Source of the DNA: Mixophyes australis
Lineage: Eukaryota > Chordata > Amphibia > Anura > Limnodynastidae
Assembly: GCA_036250195.1 (NCBI GenBank)
Contig: JAVHZZ010000003.1
Span: 33,944,335-34,008,334, forward strand
Length of the DNA stretch: 64,000 bases
Direction of reading: 5' to 3'
Each line of letters opens with the position of its first letter. Positions within the stretch are counted from its first letter, which is position 1. The position numbers were made by a program, and so were the translations under genes. This document shows positions 46,195-57,080 of the stretch, in pieces. The notes under the pieces were generated by a model that was given only the letters and a program-made list of their open reading frames with translations, ran no database searches and was not told the DNA's origin.

Positions 46195-47834
46195 CAGGGC
46201 CGGATTTACCGCTAGGCAACCTAGGCACCTGCCTAGGGCCTAGCGGCTCTCGGGGGGCACAGCTGGGGGGGACAGAAGTAATTTTTTAAAAAATGAAAAA
46301 AAAAATAAAATCGGCCCCTCCCCCGACTCGCGGCACCCCCGCCCCCGCACGAGTCGGGGGAGGGGGGGGGTGCCGCGAATCGGGGGAGGGGGGGTCGGGT
46401 GCCGCGAATCGGGTCCCGGCAGCCTCTTCTCCTCTCAGTGTCTCAGTGATAGAGAGAGGAGGAGAGGCTGCCGGGACCCGACGAGCGCTCACGTGACTCT
46501 TTTTTTTTTTTTACATCTGGACTGACGGAGGAGGAGCAGCGCGCAATAGAAAGGTAAGTAAAACAAGGGACATAAGTGGTGATGGTGAAGGGGCACAGAA
46601 GTGGTGATGGTGAAGGGGCACAGAAGTGGTGATGGTGAAGGGGCACAGAGGTGGTGAAGGGCACAGAGATGGTGATTGGCACAGAAGTGGTGATGGTGAT
46701 TGGCACAGAAGTGGTGATGGTGAAGGGCACAGAGGTGGTGATGGTGAAGGGCACAGAGATGGTAATTGGCACAGAAGTGGTGATGGTGATTGGCACAGAA
46801 GTGGTGATGGGCACAGAGGTGGTGATGGTGAAGGGCACAGAGGTGGTGATGGTGAAGGGGCACATAATTGGTGATGGTGATTGGCACAGAGGTGGTGATG
46901 GTGATTGGCACAGAGGTGGTGATGGGCACAGAGGTGGTGATGGTGATTGGCACAGAGGTGGTGATGGTGAAGGGCACAGAGGTGGTGATGGTGATTGGCA
47001 CAGAGGTGGTGATGGTGAAGGGCACAGAGGTGGTGATGGTGAAGAGGCAAAGAGGTGGTGATGGGCACAGAGGTGGTGATGGTGAAGGGCACAGAGGTGG
47101 TGATGGTGAAGAGGCACAGAGGTGGTGATGGTGATTGGCACAGAAGTGGTGATGGTGAAGGGCACAGAGGTGGTGATGGTGAAGAGGCACAGAGGTGGTG
47201 ATGGTGATTGGCACAGAAGTGGTGATGGTGAAGGGCACAGAGGTGGTAATGGGCACAGAGGTGGTGATGGTGATTGGCACATTGGTGGTGATGGTGATTG
47301 GCACAGAGGTGGGGATGGTGATGGGCACAGAGGTGATGGGGAAAGGGCACATGTGATATTGTGAAGGGGCAGAGTGACAATGAAGGGGCACAGTGTGATG
47401 ATAGAGGGACAAAAGTGACAAGAGCACATACTTGGATTTATGCGTATTATTTTTGCAAACAACTTAAGTAAGTATTTCTGCCCTGACTTCAATATTTATT
47501 ATGTTGTTTTGACCCAACTACTTAAAAAAACGGGACTGCTTGGTAATTATTTAGGGGTGCCTTTTTCTGCAGCAGGGTGGCCTTGCTCTTTTCACATGTT
47601 AGGTACGCCCCCAAAGATGCAAGCCACGCCCTCACCTCCTTTGGCGGCACATGCTTTCATATCTACTTAACTATAGGGGTATATGGTAGGCATGCGGCGG
47701 CACATGCTTTCACTTCTACGTAACTATAGGGGTATATGGTAGGCTGCAAAAATATAGTGCTATGGATTGTTTCAGGGAGGGGGCCCAAAAACAGTATCCT
47801 GCCTAGGGCCCTATGAGGTACAAATCCGGCTCTG
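46195..47834. mobile_element. hAT-like element with CAGGGCCGGATTT ends
   Basis: The left end CAGGGCCGGATTT and the inverted right end CAGAGCCGGATTT frame 1640 bp. The flanking octamers CATCTCAT and ACTCTCAT share six of eight bases, so the 8-bp duplication is plausible but decayed. The CCTAGGGCC phrase near both ends is also inverted. No transposase. Nearly half of the length is a minisatellite. Confidence 0.65.
46570..47345. repeat. GGTGATGGTGAAGGGCACAGA minisatellite
   Basis: More than thirty units of 18, 24 or 25 bases built from GGTGATGGTGA, TTGGCACAGA and AGGGCACAGA. All three forward frames and all three reverse frames are open because the unit lacks stops, giving His/Pro/Leu-rich artefact ORFs of up to 349 residues. 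Confidence 0.92.
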
Positions 47835-47842
47835 ACTCTCAT

Positions 47843-48215
47843 GCCCTCCTGCCCTTTACTTGCATTTTTCTGAACTGAACTCTCTAACAATGTCCTGGCC
47901 TCTCATATGTATTTCAAACTCCCCCCTCACTCCAAACATGAGTTTTAATTTCCCCACCATGTGTTCCTATAGCTTTCCTTTCCCAGGAAACATTAATAAG
48001 TGGTTTTGGTGAACGTAAAGACACCATAATAAATCCTTTGTGGTGTCAGAAAAGGTGTATTCATTGCTGAGTGACTAAGGTGACGCCAGTCACGGCCAGC
48101 TGTTCAGATTGCTGCACTTGGCACATGCTGGGCGTTCGTGACAAACATAAATCCCAGTGTGCATGTACTTTTTCTACTAACTCTTAAAGTGTAAGGCCGC
48201 TATATAATCAAATGA
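47843..48215. other. Unannotated DNA
   Basis: No feature recognised. Confidence 0.35.
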
Positions 48216-48221
48216 CATCAT

Positions 48222-48460
48222 GGTGGCTCAGTGGTTAGCCCTTCTGCCTCACAGCACTGGTTTTATGAGTTCAATTCCTGACCAGGGTATTATCAGTTTG
48301 GGGTTTGTATGTTTTCCCCGTGTTAGCTGGGTTTCCTCCAGGTGCTCCAGTTTCCAAACTCCTAATAACATACAGGTAGGTTAATTGGCTGCTGACAAAA
48401 TTAACCATAGTCTGTGTGTGTTAGGGAATGTAGATTGTAAGCTCCAATTATTATTGTTAT
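48222..48460 (+). repeat. V-SINE-like tRNA-derived SINE
   Basis: The head reads TGGCTCAGTGGTTAGCCC (A-box-like) and AGTTCAATTCCTGACC (good B-box match), followed by the central GTATGTTTTCCCCGTGTTAG block and GGTTAATTGGCTGCTGAC, then the GATTGTAAGCTCCAAT core. The usual tail is lost here, and a similar tail occurs at 49135-49230. Confidence 0.8.
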
Positions 48461-49100
48461 GTAATGGAGGAGGGAGGGAGAGAGAGAAAATAAACCCCTA
48501 GGAAAAGGGGATAGTGCAGTGGCCATTGGGTCAATCTTTGGGACATTGGGTTTAGTCCACACCGATATATAGGAAAGGAAACATGAGTGAGGGTAATGTT
48601 AATGGGTAAGATTGTGCAGCAGAGGAACAGTCTCAAGAGTTTGAAGTCAGTTATGTAATTATCTCCGACAGGGACTCACCCAAGGATGCCAAATGGGAGA
48701 CAATCCGAGAACTCTATAAGCTTAAAGAGTGTTTGTTGCAGGAAGCCTGTTTAGATCTGTGAGCGTCAAGCCAAAATGGCAGCTCCCATGGCACATGTGG
48801 CAGGGGAGTGCAGACACAGTTAGGCTTGTGGGGAATCAGGGATGCAGGTGACTGCCTTGAATCGGATGAGTGATGTTCACAGGGAGTCGGGAGAAATGCG
48901 CCACAGAAACACAATACACAGAGCCCTGCACAGTGAGTGGAGGGAGTAGAGCCACGCAGCAGGTAAGTAGAGCGGACCTCAGGAGTCTGTCGGCGGTGGA
49001 GGCAAATCGGCTTGGACAGAAGGATGATCCACATGAGGTGAGTGAAAAGCAGCTTTAGGACGACCAGGGCCTGAAGGAAGTTAGCGGCACAGCAGGGACA
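48461..49100. other. Unassigned segment with one open run
   Basis: Around 48630-48765 a plus-strand reading includes FEVSYVIISDRDSPKDAKWE and ELYKLKECLLQ, which looks protein-like but has no recognised domain. It ends in a stop. A retroelement gag remnant is a guess. Confidence 0.3.
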
Positions 49101-49124
49101 CTGCATTTGTGGTAAGAGGCAGGA

Positions 49125-49235
49125 GGGAAGATAATAAGCTCTGTTTTGGACAATGGGGCAGGGACTGATATGAATGACAAATATTCTGTGTATAGCTCTG
49201 CGGAATTTGTGGCGCTATATAAATAAATTGTGATG
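49125..49235 (+). repeat. SINE tail fragment
   Basis: GGGGCAGGGACTGATATGAA and GGCGCTATATAAATAAATTG match the 3' part of V-SINE-like copies, here without the tRNA-like head. Confidence 0.7.
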
Positions 49236-49850
49236 ATGAAAGGCTGTGTTACTGTATTATCGAGTTGAATAATACTGTACATTACATTAATGGTTAGAAT
49301 TAACTAAATATCTCCATCATGCTCTTTTCACCCGTTGTGCCTCTGGGTCATTCCATACCAAATCATCACAGCTTCCAACCCGACCATCTCAGATTTTCGT
49401 GACATTTGGTAGGATGGTAGATGACATAAAGTAACATTCATATGTAAAATTTTAGCCCTCAGTGATACACGATGTTCTTGTTACAGGGTTGCAAACATGA
49501 TAAAAAATGTAACATTTATTCTTGCAAAATCAATTAAAACAAATCATGACTTTCCTTCTAATTGTTGTAGAACGTTCATGTTGGTCTTGGTTTGAATCTA
49601 AGGGACCTTAGTTTTTTAAAAAAAATAGTTTTATATTTAAATATTGACTATTGACTTCTACATTTCAAGGTCACATAATGTGACCTTTGACCTTGAAAAT
49701 CTAAAAAAGTGTATGTTTAATGTTTCTGTACATAAAGTAGGTTATGCAGTTAAATACAATCTCTCTTTGGTGTAAGTTTCATTTTGGGATGCTTTTGGGA
49801 ACAGGAGTAAAAAATCTGAAAATTATACATACCACAATCAGTGAAATACC
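49236..49850. other. Probable transposon-derived non-coding DNA
   Basis: The phrase GGGTCATTCCATACCAAATC and its context look like dispersed repeat sequence, but I cannot define ends. It borders the minus-strand ORF at 49851, perhaps as its 3' region. Confidence 0.3.
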
Positions 49851-50222
49851 TTAATGCGTGATTGCGAGATTTCTGTACCATAGAATGATGTATAATGCAG
49901 TGTACAATGCTGAGGAAAACTTACAGGTCAGTGCCTCCTTCTCCTCAGCAATACTTTTTCTGTGTTTGGTGTTTTGGGTGCCCACAGCAGGAAGTGTGTA
50001 TGTTCGTCCAGTTGCAGTCTGAGGCTCAACCTTAGGGAGAACTTGTTCTCTTGGAATGTTCAAGATGTCTGGCTGATGAGGGTACACATATGATGGTGAT
50101 AAACCATTGGGATGTAGAAAACTGATTAAAACCTCCTGTAATGTTGCATTCATATTCATGACACAACCTAACCACCAAGCATCCTTATAGACGCAAGTCA
50201 CAAAACCTTTTTTCTCCTTCAT
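49851..50222 (-). CDS. Unidentified ORF, possible transposon-encoded C-terminal domain
   Basis: The 123-residue minus-strand ORF starts with an ATG in a CTTCAT context at 50220-50222. It has a segment VYKDAWWLGCVM followed by FLHPNGLSPSY and a PREQVLPKVEPQTATGRTYTL segment. The pattern of a small aromatic WW-G-V strand followed by a HP-G-P turn recalls Tudor or SH3-like small barrels, and similar C-termini are, as far as I recall, common in multicopy transposon-associated proteins. The last 25 residues look like read-through. It may be the terminal exon or remnant of a larger protein to the right. No function is assigned. Confidence 0.4.
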   Translation of the reverse strand: MKEKKGFVTCVYKDAWWLGCVMNMNATLQEVLISFLHPNGLSPSYVYPHQPDILNIPREQVLPKVEPQTATGRTYTLPAVGTQNTKHRKSIAEEKEALTCKFSSALYTALYIILWYRNLAITH

Positions 50223-51300
50223 CCATTCTGGGGGACACTGCTACCATGGGGTTGTCTGAGGGCGTTGGAGTTGGCACTTAAATAGTTAACAACTAAGTTT
50301 GCGGATGACTCCTCCCCTCTGCAATCCCACAGACCTCAGTTATGTCTAAGTGCCCAAGGAGTTGGGCTGCGTTTGGTACTGCTTAGCAGTACCTGCTGTT
50401 TAGTGTTAGATTTTATAATTTTTAATTAGTTTTCAAATGAGTGTAGTTGAGGTTTTAATGTTATTAACATTTTTTTCCTCATAGATATTTATAATGGAAC
50501 AAAGTTCCGTTCCTTTAAGAAGAAAGAAGGTTTTTTGTTTTTTTTTTTAAAAAAAGAAGAAACTACACGATTTGTGTGGTATTTAGTGAACGGTGACAGC
50601 GCTAAGCGCCTGTCATCACTCTGTCCTGGTGGGTCCGACACTGCCATAAGGCAGAGAGTGTTGCACTCTGTCTGAGGACCGGACAGGTTTGGAGATACCA
50701 AGTCCCCCGCTGAGGCGGAGGGGGGGGGCTTGGATCTCTATAGCCGCAGGAGGTGTTGTGGATGCGGAAGGGGAGTCACAATATATGCTCACAGGACTGA
50801 ACTGTCCGAGGTTTTATTTATGACAAAGAAGACAGCCGGACGTAGTTTAAGACTGCCGGCTGCTCAGTGGAAGATCCCGAGGAGGGAGATTTTTCCGCCC
50901 TTTTCTTTCTATGGGCGTTTGAACCATCAGACAGCGGGGGAGTGAGTGAGAGATTCTCCGGCTGTCAGTGGTATGCTCCGAGGTGGGGGATATTCGCACC
51001 TTTTCCTGTCATCGCAGTCGGACTTCAGAGGCACCTCAGAGAGTTCTACTGCTGCTGGCTTCTCCTCACAAGTCCTCCTTGTGTCAGCTAAGTACCCCAT
51101 AGGGGATATATATTTAAAAAAAAAGAAAAAAAGAAGAAAACACCAGTGCTGGTAGTGTAAAGGAGACCCCCACTGCTGATTGGTACACTCCAAAGGCGGG
51201 AGAATTCAGCTAGAGTTTACCTCAGAGGACTCCTGACTGAAATAATGGAGAATCCATCTGCTGCTGACTTCACTTCACTGACAATTGCTCTAAGTACCCC
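50223..51300. other. Unclassified GC-richer repeat-like DNA
   Basis: Contains phrases repeated locally (CAGCCGGACGT, GACTGCCGGCTG, TCTCCGGCTGTCAGTGG, AAGTACCCCA recurring at about 51090, 51294 and 51705) and poly-A/poly-G tracts. It looks like the untranslated part of a retroelement, but no termini are seen. Confidence 0.3.
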
Positions 51301-51326
51301 AGTTGTTTATGATATAAGTCAGCAGA

Positions 51327-51334
<8 letters not shown>

Positions 51335-51361
<27 letters not shown>
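51335..51361. repeat. (TA)n microsatellite
   Basis: Uninterrupted AT dinucleotide run. Confidence 0.9.
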
Positions 51362-51363
<2 letters not shown>

Positions 51364-51763
51364 TTACAAAAGGCATATAGGGTTATAACTAGACTCTATC
51401 TGCACTTAGGTGATTTTATACAATATCTTCCATGTTTACATTATTATTACCACAGATATTTATATTACTGTTTGGAGGCTAATAGCCAGAGTCAGAACTA
51501 GTAATTATTTTACTGTATTTTTATCTGTGAAAGTTGCCTAATCTGTATTTCTTAAAAAGAAAAAAAAATATATATAATGTCTGATAAGAACAAGAATTAT
51601 TGTGCAGAATTTTATAGCTGTTCACAATACCTGTCAGATTATCTGTGGGGTAAAGAGACCAGGGGGCCGTTTGTGCTCAGTGTGACACTGTCCTCAGCAG
51701 CTAAGTACCCCACTGGGGAATAACTAGTTAATGAGGCTCCTTGTGGTAATAGAGAGAAAACTG

Positions 51764-51764
<1 letters not shown>

Positions 51765-51822
<58 letters not shown>
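51765..51822. repeat. (TA)n microsatellite, long
   Basis: About 28 uninterrupted TA units. Confidence 0.93.
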
Positions 51823-51823
<1 letters not shown>

Positions 51824-52640
51824 ACCTAGAGTTTAGAGTTGTATTATAGAAGGATCTAAAGTTAATGCAGACAGTATTTTACATGAGTGTTCAGTCAATG
51901 ATTATGAGACATAATTTTATTATTGAGAGATTAATTTCCATACTGTTTTGAGGCATTAGCCAGGATCAAAACAAACATGATTATACAATCTATTATCTCT
52001 GTGGTCTGATTGTTTATGGCCTGTCTGTTTCTTTTTAAAAAAAATAACATATAAAAACTAGGGATGTGCACCGGCCACTTTTGGTGTCTCGTGTTTTGTG
52101 TTTTGGATTCGGATTTGCTTGAGGTTTTGGGTTCGGATTTGTTTCGCAAAACACCTGACGAAAGGTTTTGGTTCGGATTTAAGGTTTTGGATTCGGATTT
52201 ATTTTGAAAAAAACATAAAAAGTGTTAAAAACAAGTTTTTTGGTTTATTTTCACTCCTACGCTATTATTCACCTCAATAACATTCAATAACAATCATTTC
52301 CACTAATCCCCAGTCTATTCTGAACACCTCACACTTCACACCTCACAATATTGTTTTTAGTTCAAAACGTTTCACCGAGGTAGCTTTCTGGACTGCATAG
52401 TGCAAATGGTCTGAATTCCACTGCACAGCTGCCTGCTCCTACATCCTCCGCAGCATATACAGGGTGTAGTTCGAGCGTGTCAATACCTCTTGTTTTTGGC
52501 GATGACAGGTCATTTTCATTAATTTATGATTTGGCAGCAACAGTCAACGTTGTTTAATATCTGATACGCCTCTATCTGGACTGCATAGTGGAGTGGCCCC
52601 GGTACCCAATTTGGTACCGGGGCCACAATACCTCCTCCAA

Positions 52641-53115
52641 CTTTCAAGTGTAGTGTTTATAATTTATAAAAACTACAGTAGTTTTAGCACGTCAATAACT
52701 CTTGTTTAAGACGACCATGGTACAGAGCATTCATCATTGAGATCCCATCAAGTATGTGAAAGACAGACAGCGTCGAAGTGTTATTTGTTGACTTTGTTAA
52801 CCAAAAAATTGTCGCTGTTGCAAATATTCGTGCAATGAAGAGTGACTTTTTCATTTAAAGGCTCAAGCTTTCAAGTGTAGTGTTTATAACTTATAAACAC
52901 TACAGTAGTTCAAGCACGTCAATACCTCTTGTTTTAGACGACCATGGTACAGAGCATTCATCATTGAGATCCCATCAAGTATGTGAAAGACAGACAGGGT
53001 CGAAGTGTTATTTGTTGACTTTGTTAACAAAAAAACTGTCCCTGTTGCAAATATTCGTGCAATGAAGAGTGACTTTTTCATTTAAAGGCTCAAGCTTTCA
53101 AGTGTAGTGTTTATA
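52641..53115. repeat. 227-bp tandem duplication in left arm
   Basis: CTTTCAAGTGTAGTGTTTAT occurs at 52641, 52868 and 53095, each 227 bases apart, with the intervening CATCATTGAGATCCCATCAA and GCAAATATTCGTGCAATGAA phrases also repeated. Confidence 0.88.
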
Positions 53116-53226
53116 ACTTATAAACACTACCAAGCCTACCAAACAACTGTGGCTGAAATGATTGGTTTGTTTGGGCCCCCACACCAAAAAAGCTATTCAT
53201 CTCTCCCTGTACAAACTAAACAGGCT

Positions 53227-53802
53227 CTACTGAGGCAAGATGTCGTCCTCATCCTCAACCTCTGATTCCTCTCCCCCTACAGTGTGTACTTCCTCCTCCT
53301 CACACATTATCAATTCGTTCCCGCTGGACTCCACAACCACAGGTTCTTCTGTACTATCTGGAGGGCAGTGCTGTACTTGATTGAGGAATTGATAATTCAT
53401 TTTTATGAACATCATTTTTTCAACGTTCTGAGGAAGCAACCTCCTTTGCCGCTCACTGACCAGGTTCCCCGCTGCACTAAAAACTCTTTCCGAGTACACA
53501 CTGGAGGGGGGACAACTCAGGTAAAATAGAGACAGTTTGTACAGGGGCTGCCAAACTGCCTTTTTTTCCTGCCAGTAACAATATGGACTGTCTGACATGT
53601 CTATTTGGATGGTGTCAGCAAAATAATCCTCCACCATTTTTTCTATTGTGACAGCATCCAATGCAGCAACAGTAGACATGTCTGCAATGGTTGGCAGGTC
53701 CTTCAGTCTGGACCAGATGTTATCAGCATCCCCGCCAGCGGGTCTTTTAGGAAAACTGAGCTTTTTCCTCGCAGCTTTATCCTCCAAATTTTTGTTTTCC
53801 AT
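53227..53802 (-). CDS. Mini-transposase: hAT-1 N-terminal 9 codons fused in frame to C-terminal domain
   Basis: From the ATG at 53802 the ORF has 191 codons. MENKNLEDK joins directly to the ARKKLSFPKR region, the equivalent of residues 818-998 of the intact 998-residue transposase (ATG-based numbering), so about 808 codons are deleted and the frame is preserved. Retained segments are DSPYCYWQEKKAVW, the SSVYSERVFSAAGNL block with the Glu, and the acidic tail. Lost are the BED finger, both catalytic Asp regions and the RW region. About one residue in ten differs from the intact copy, yet no stop or frameshift has appeared. A product could dimerise with full transposase and act as a repressor. 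That role is inference by analogy with known deletion-derived repressors of DNA transposons. Confidence 0.65.
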   Translation of the reverse strand: MENKNLEDKAARKKLSFPKRPAGGDADNIWSRLKDLPTIADMSTVAALDAVTIEKMVEDYFADTIQIDMSDSPYCYWQEKKAVWQPLYKLSLFYLSCPPSSVYSERVFSAAGNLVSERQRRLLPQNVEKMMFIKMNYQFLNQVQHCPPDSTEEPVVVESSGNELIMCEEEEVHTVGGEESEVEDEDDILPQ

Positions 53803-53885
53803 TATATGTAGCACAAGAGAGCGTACCCCTAAGCCATACACACTCGGCAAAGCCTTTAAAAATTATATGCGGCACAGGAGAGTAC

Positions 53886-54110
53886 CACTGGACTTATACT
53901 GCTGAATCAGTGAACTTTGTAATATAGCAGTACCAATGGACTTATACTGCAGAATCAGTGAACTTTGTAATATTGCAGTACCACTGGACTTATACTGCTG
54001 AATCAGTGAACTTTGTAATATAGCAGTACCAATGGACTTATACTGCTGAATCAGTGAACTTTGTAATATTGCAGTACCAATGGACTTATACTGCAGGATT
54101 GTTTTTGTAT
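53886..54110. repeat. 48-bp tandem repeats in right arm, copy 2
   Basis: Five units containing GGACTTATACTGCTGAATCA and CTTTGTAATATTGCAGTACC. Three such units are in copy 1 at 44720-44850. Confidence 0.85.
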
Positions 54111-54618
54111 ATTTTTTTTTAATTTCTTTTTTTTATAATTATTTTTTTTTTATTTTTTTTTATAACTTTTTTTAAAAAGTTTAATAACTTGGGAATAATG
54201 GGGAAATAACAATGCCCTTAGAAGGACAGAGCACAGGACACAGCACCACTGGACTGAACAGGACACAGCACAGGACCCAGCAGCACCACTGAACTCAGAA
54301 GGACAGAGCACAGGACACAGCACCACTGGACTGAGCAGAACACAGCACAGCACAGCACAGCACAGAACTGAACAGCACAGCACAGCACGAGATATAGCAG
54401 GACAGAGGACCACCTAACACAATCTCCCTCTACCCTGATCAATGCCCGAGTGAAGATGGCGGCGGCTAGCGGGGAATTTATAGAATACGAGTATCGCGAG
54501 ATCCGACAGCTTTCAGTTTTGCAATTGGCGGGAATACCCGGATCTGTCTCGGATCCGGCTCGGATTGGCAACGTTCGGGTGGGCTCGGATTTCAGATATC
54601 CGAGCCCGTTCATCTCTA

Positions 54619-54853
54619 GCTTATAGTGTGTGTGACTAACAGGCTGCTCTCTATCTGTGGGTACTACAGGTATCACTGCTACTGATCAGCAGTGTAAACT
54701 GAGTGTGACTGACAGGCTGCTCTCTATCTATGGGTACTACAGGTATCACTGCTACTGATCAGCAGTATATACTGAGTGTGACTTACAGGCTGCTCTCTAT
54801 CAGCAGTATATGCTGTATCTAACTGACAGGCTACTCTCCATCAGCAGTATATA
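54619..54853. repeat. CAGCAGTATATACTG satellite, left part
   Basis: Units with GACTGACAGGCTGCTCTCTA and ATCAGCAGTATATACTG, some extended by a TGGGTACTACAGGTATCACT insert. The same satellite resumes at 63474, so the two blocks were continuous before insertion of the elements between them. Confidence 0.88.
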
Positions 54854-55197
54854 CCATACTTGGAATGTCCGGGAGACTCCCGCAATGTCCGGGAGACTCC
54901 TGCATTTTGCGAAAGTCTCCCGGACTCCCGGGCGAGTGTGGCAATCTCCCGAATTCTGCCCACTTCACTAGGAAGTGCCCACTTCCTAGTGAAGTGGGCA
55001 GAATTAGATCCCAAACGCCGCGATTCCCGATGAATCGCGGCATTTAGCCCCGCCCCCCGCTGTCAAATGACGCAATTTGCGTCATGACGTCACAGGGGGC
55101 GCGTCCGAAATGACGCGATTTTGGCCGCCCCGCCCCCTCACGCCCCCCTCCACTGGCTGGCTCCCGGAAGGGAGCTGAAGAAAGTAGGTAAGTATGG
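54854..55197. mobile_element. Palindrome-rich MITE inserted in satellite
   Basis: Left end CCATACTTGGAATG and right end AAGTATGG are inverted (CCATACTT), and TATATA lies on both sides, within the satellite unit. Two strong internal hairpins are present: one around 54955-55004 (CTGCCCACTTCACTAGGAAG mirrored) and one around 55015-55047 (GCCGCGATTC mirrored). There is no coding capacity. Confidence 0.7.
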
Positions 55198-55519
55198 TAT
55201 ATACTAGGGATGTGCACCGGCGACTTTTGAGGTCTCGTGTTTTGTGTTTTGGATCCGGATTTTCGTTATTTTTGAGGTTCGGATTTGTCTCGCAAAACAC
55301 TTGACGAAAGGTCTCGGTTCGGATTTAAGGTATTGGATTCGGATTTTTTTTGAAAAAAACATAAAAAGTTTAAAAATCAAGTTTTTGGGCTTATTTTCAC
55401 TCCTAGGCTATTATTAACCTCAATAACATTCAATAACAAGCATTTCCACTAATTTACAGTGTATTCTGAACACCTCACAATATAGTTATTAGTCCAAAAC
55501 GTTGCAACAAGGTATCTTT

Positions 55520-56870
55520 CTGGACTGCGTAGAGGAGTGGGTCACCACAATATATTAAAAACCATGAACTTTTATGATTCGCACCAATAATTGTACCTGG
55601 ACTGCGTAGAGGAGTGGGTCACCACAATATATATTAAAAACCCTGAACTTTTATGAATCGCACCAATAAATGTACCTGGACTGCGTAGAGGAGTGGGTCA
55701 CCACAATATATATTAAAAACCCTGAACTTTTATGAATCGCACCAATAAATGTACCTGGACTGCGTAGAGGAGTGGGTCACCACAATATATTAAAAACCCT
55801 GAACTTTTATGAATCGCACCAATAAATGTACCTGGACTGCGTAGAGGAGTGGGTCACCACAATATATTAAAAACCCTGAACTTTTATGATTCGCACCAAT
55901 AATTGTACCTGGACTGCGTAGAGGAGTGGGTCACCACAATATCTTAAAAACCCTGAACTTTTATGATTCGCACCAATAATTGTACCTGGACTGCGTAGAG
56001 GAGTGGGTCACCACAATATATTAAAAACCCTGAACTTTTATGATTCGCACCAATAATTGTACCTGGACTGCGTAGAGGAGTGGGTCACCACAATATCTTA
56101 AAAACCCTGAACTTTTATGATTCGCACCAATAATTGTACCTGGACTGCGTAGAGGAGTGGGTCACCACAATATATTAAAAACCCTGAACTTTTATGATTC
56201 GCACCAATAATTGTACCTGGACTGCGTAGAGGAGTGGGTCACCACAATATCTTAAAAACCCTGAACTTTTATGATTCGCACCAATAATTGTACCTGGACT
56301 GCGTAGAGGAGTGGGTCACCACAATATATTAAAAACCCTGAACTTTTATGATTCGCACCAATAATTGTACCTGGACTGCGTAGAGGAGTGGGTCACCACA
56401 ATATCTTAAAAACCCTGAACTTTTATGATTCGCACCAATAATTGTACCTGGACTGCGTAGAGGAGTGGGTCACCACAATATATTAAAAACCCTGAACTTT
56501 TATGATTCGCACCAATAATTGTACCTGGACTGCGTAGAGGAGTGGGTCACCACAATATATATTAAAAACCCTGAACTTTTATGAATCGCACCAATAAATG
56601 TACCTGGACTGCGTAGAGGAGTGGGTCACCACAATATATATTAAAAACCCTTAACTTTTATGAATCGCACCAATAAATGTACCTGGACTGCGTAGAGGAG
56701 TGGGTCACCACAATATATTAAAAACCCTGAACTTTTATGATTCGCACCAATAATTGTACCTGGACTGCGTAGAGGAGTGGGTCACCACAATATCTTAAAA
56801 ACCCTGAACTTTTATGATTCGCACCAATAATTGTACCTGGACTGCGTAGAGGAGTGGGCACTGGGCACCA
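55520..56870. repeat. 18-copy 77-bp satellite inside hAT-1
   Basis: The unit contains CCTGGACTGCGTAGAGGAGT and GGGTCACCACAATATATTAA and averages 77.4 bases over 17 intervals. From about 55900 to 56490 units alternate between ATCTTAAAAA and ATATTAAAAA, a two-unit higher-order repeat of about 155 bases. No spacers of unrelated sequence exist, so it is a tandem array, not a CRISPR. Confidence 0.93.
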
Positions 56871-57080
56871 CAATAAAATATATAAAAAACCTTCAACAGA
56901 TCTGCATTACACTACACATACGGCTGCTCCTCCATCCTCTCCATCATATACATGTTGGAGTTTTAGCGTGTGACAACCTCTTGTTTTTGATAATGTCAGT
57001 GCATTTTGAATATTTTTCAATTTGCCCCACACCACTGAATGTACTTTATCTATGATACGCAATACGCATCTATCTATCTT

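Larger units (their letters stand above)
52059..54618 (-). mobile_element. hAT family 1, copy 2 (deletion derivative)
   Basis: Starts TAGGGATGTGCACCGGC and ends GTTCATCTCTA. The flanking octamers (ATAAAAAC and GCTTATAG) do not match, and satellite begins directly after the right end, so this copy was probably joined by recombination or one flank was lost. It keeps both arms, a 227-bp direct duplication in the left arm, five 48-bp units in the right arm and a short in-frame transposase gene. Confidence 0.8.

Noticed and set aside
46443..47492. Long His/Pro/Leu-rich ORFs (up to 349 residues) on both strands
   Set aside because: They are reading frames across an 18-25 bp minisatellite lacking stop codons, with every frame open. 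No start context or domain supports a protein.
55520..56870. Regularly spaced repeats resembling a CRISPR array
   Set aside because: The 77-bp units are directly tandem without unique spacers, and the genome is eukaryotic.
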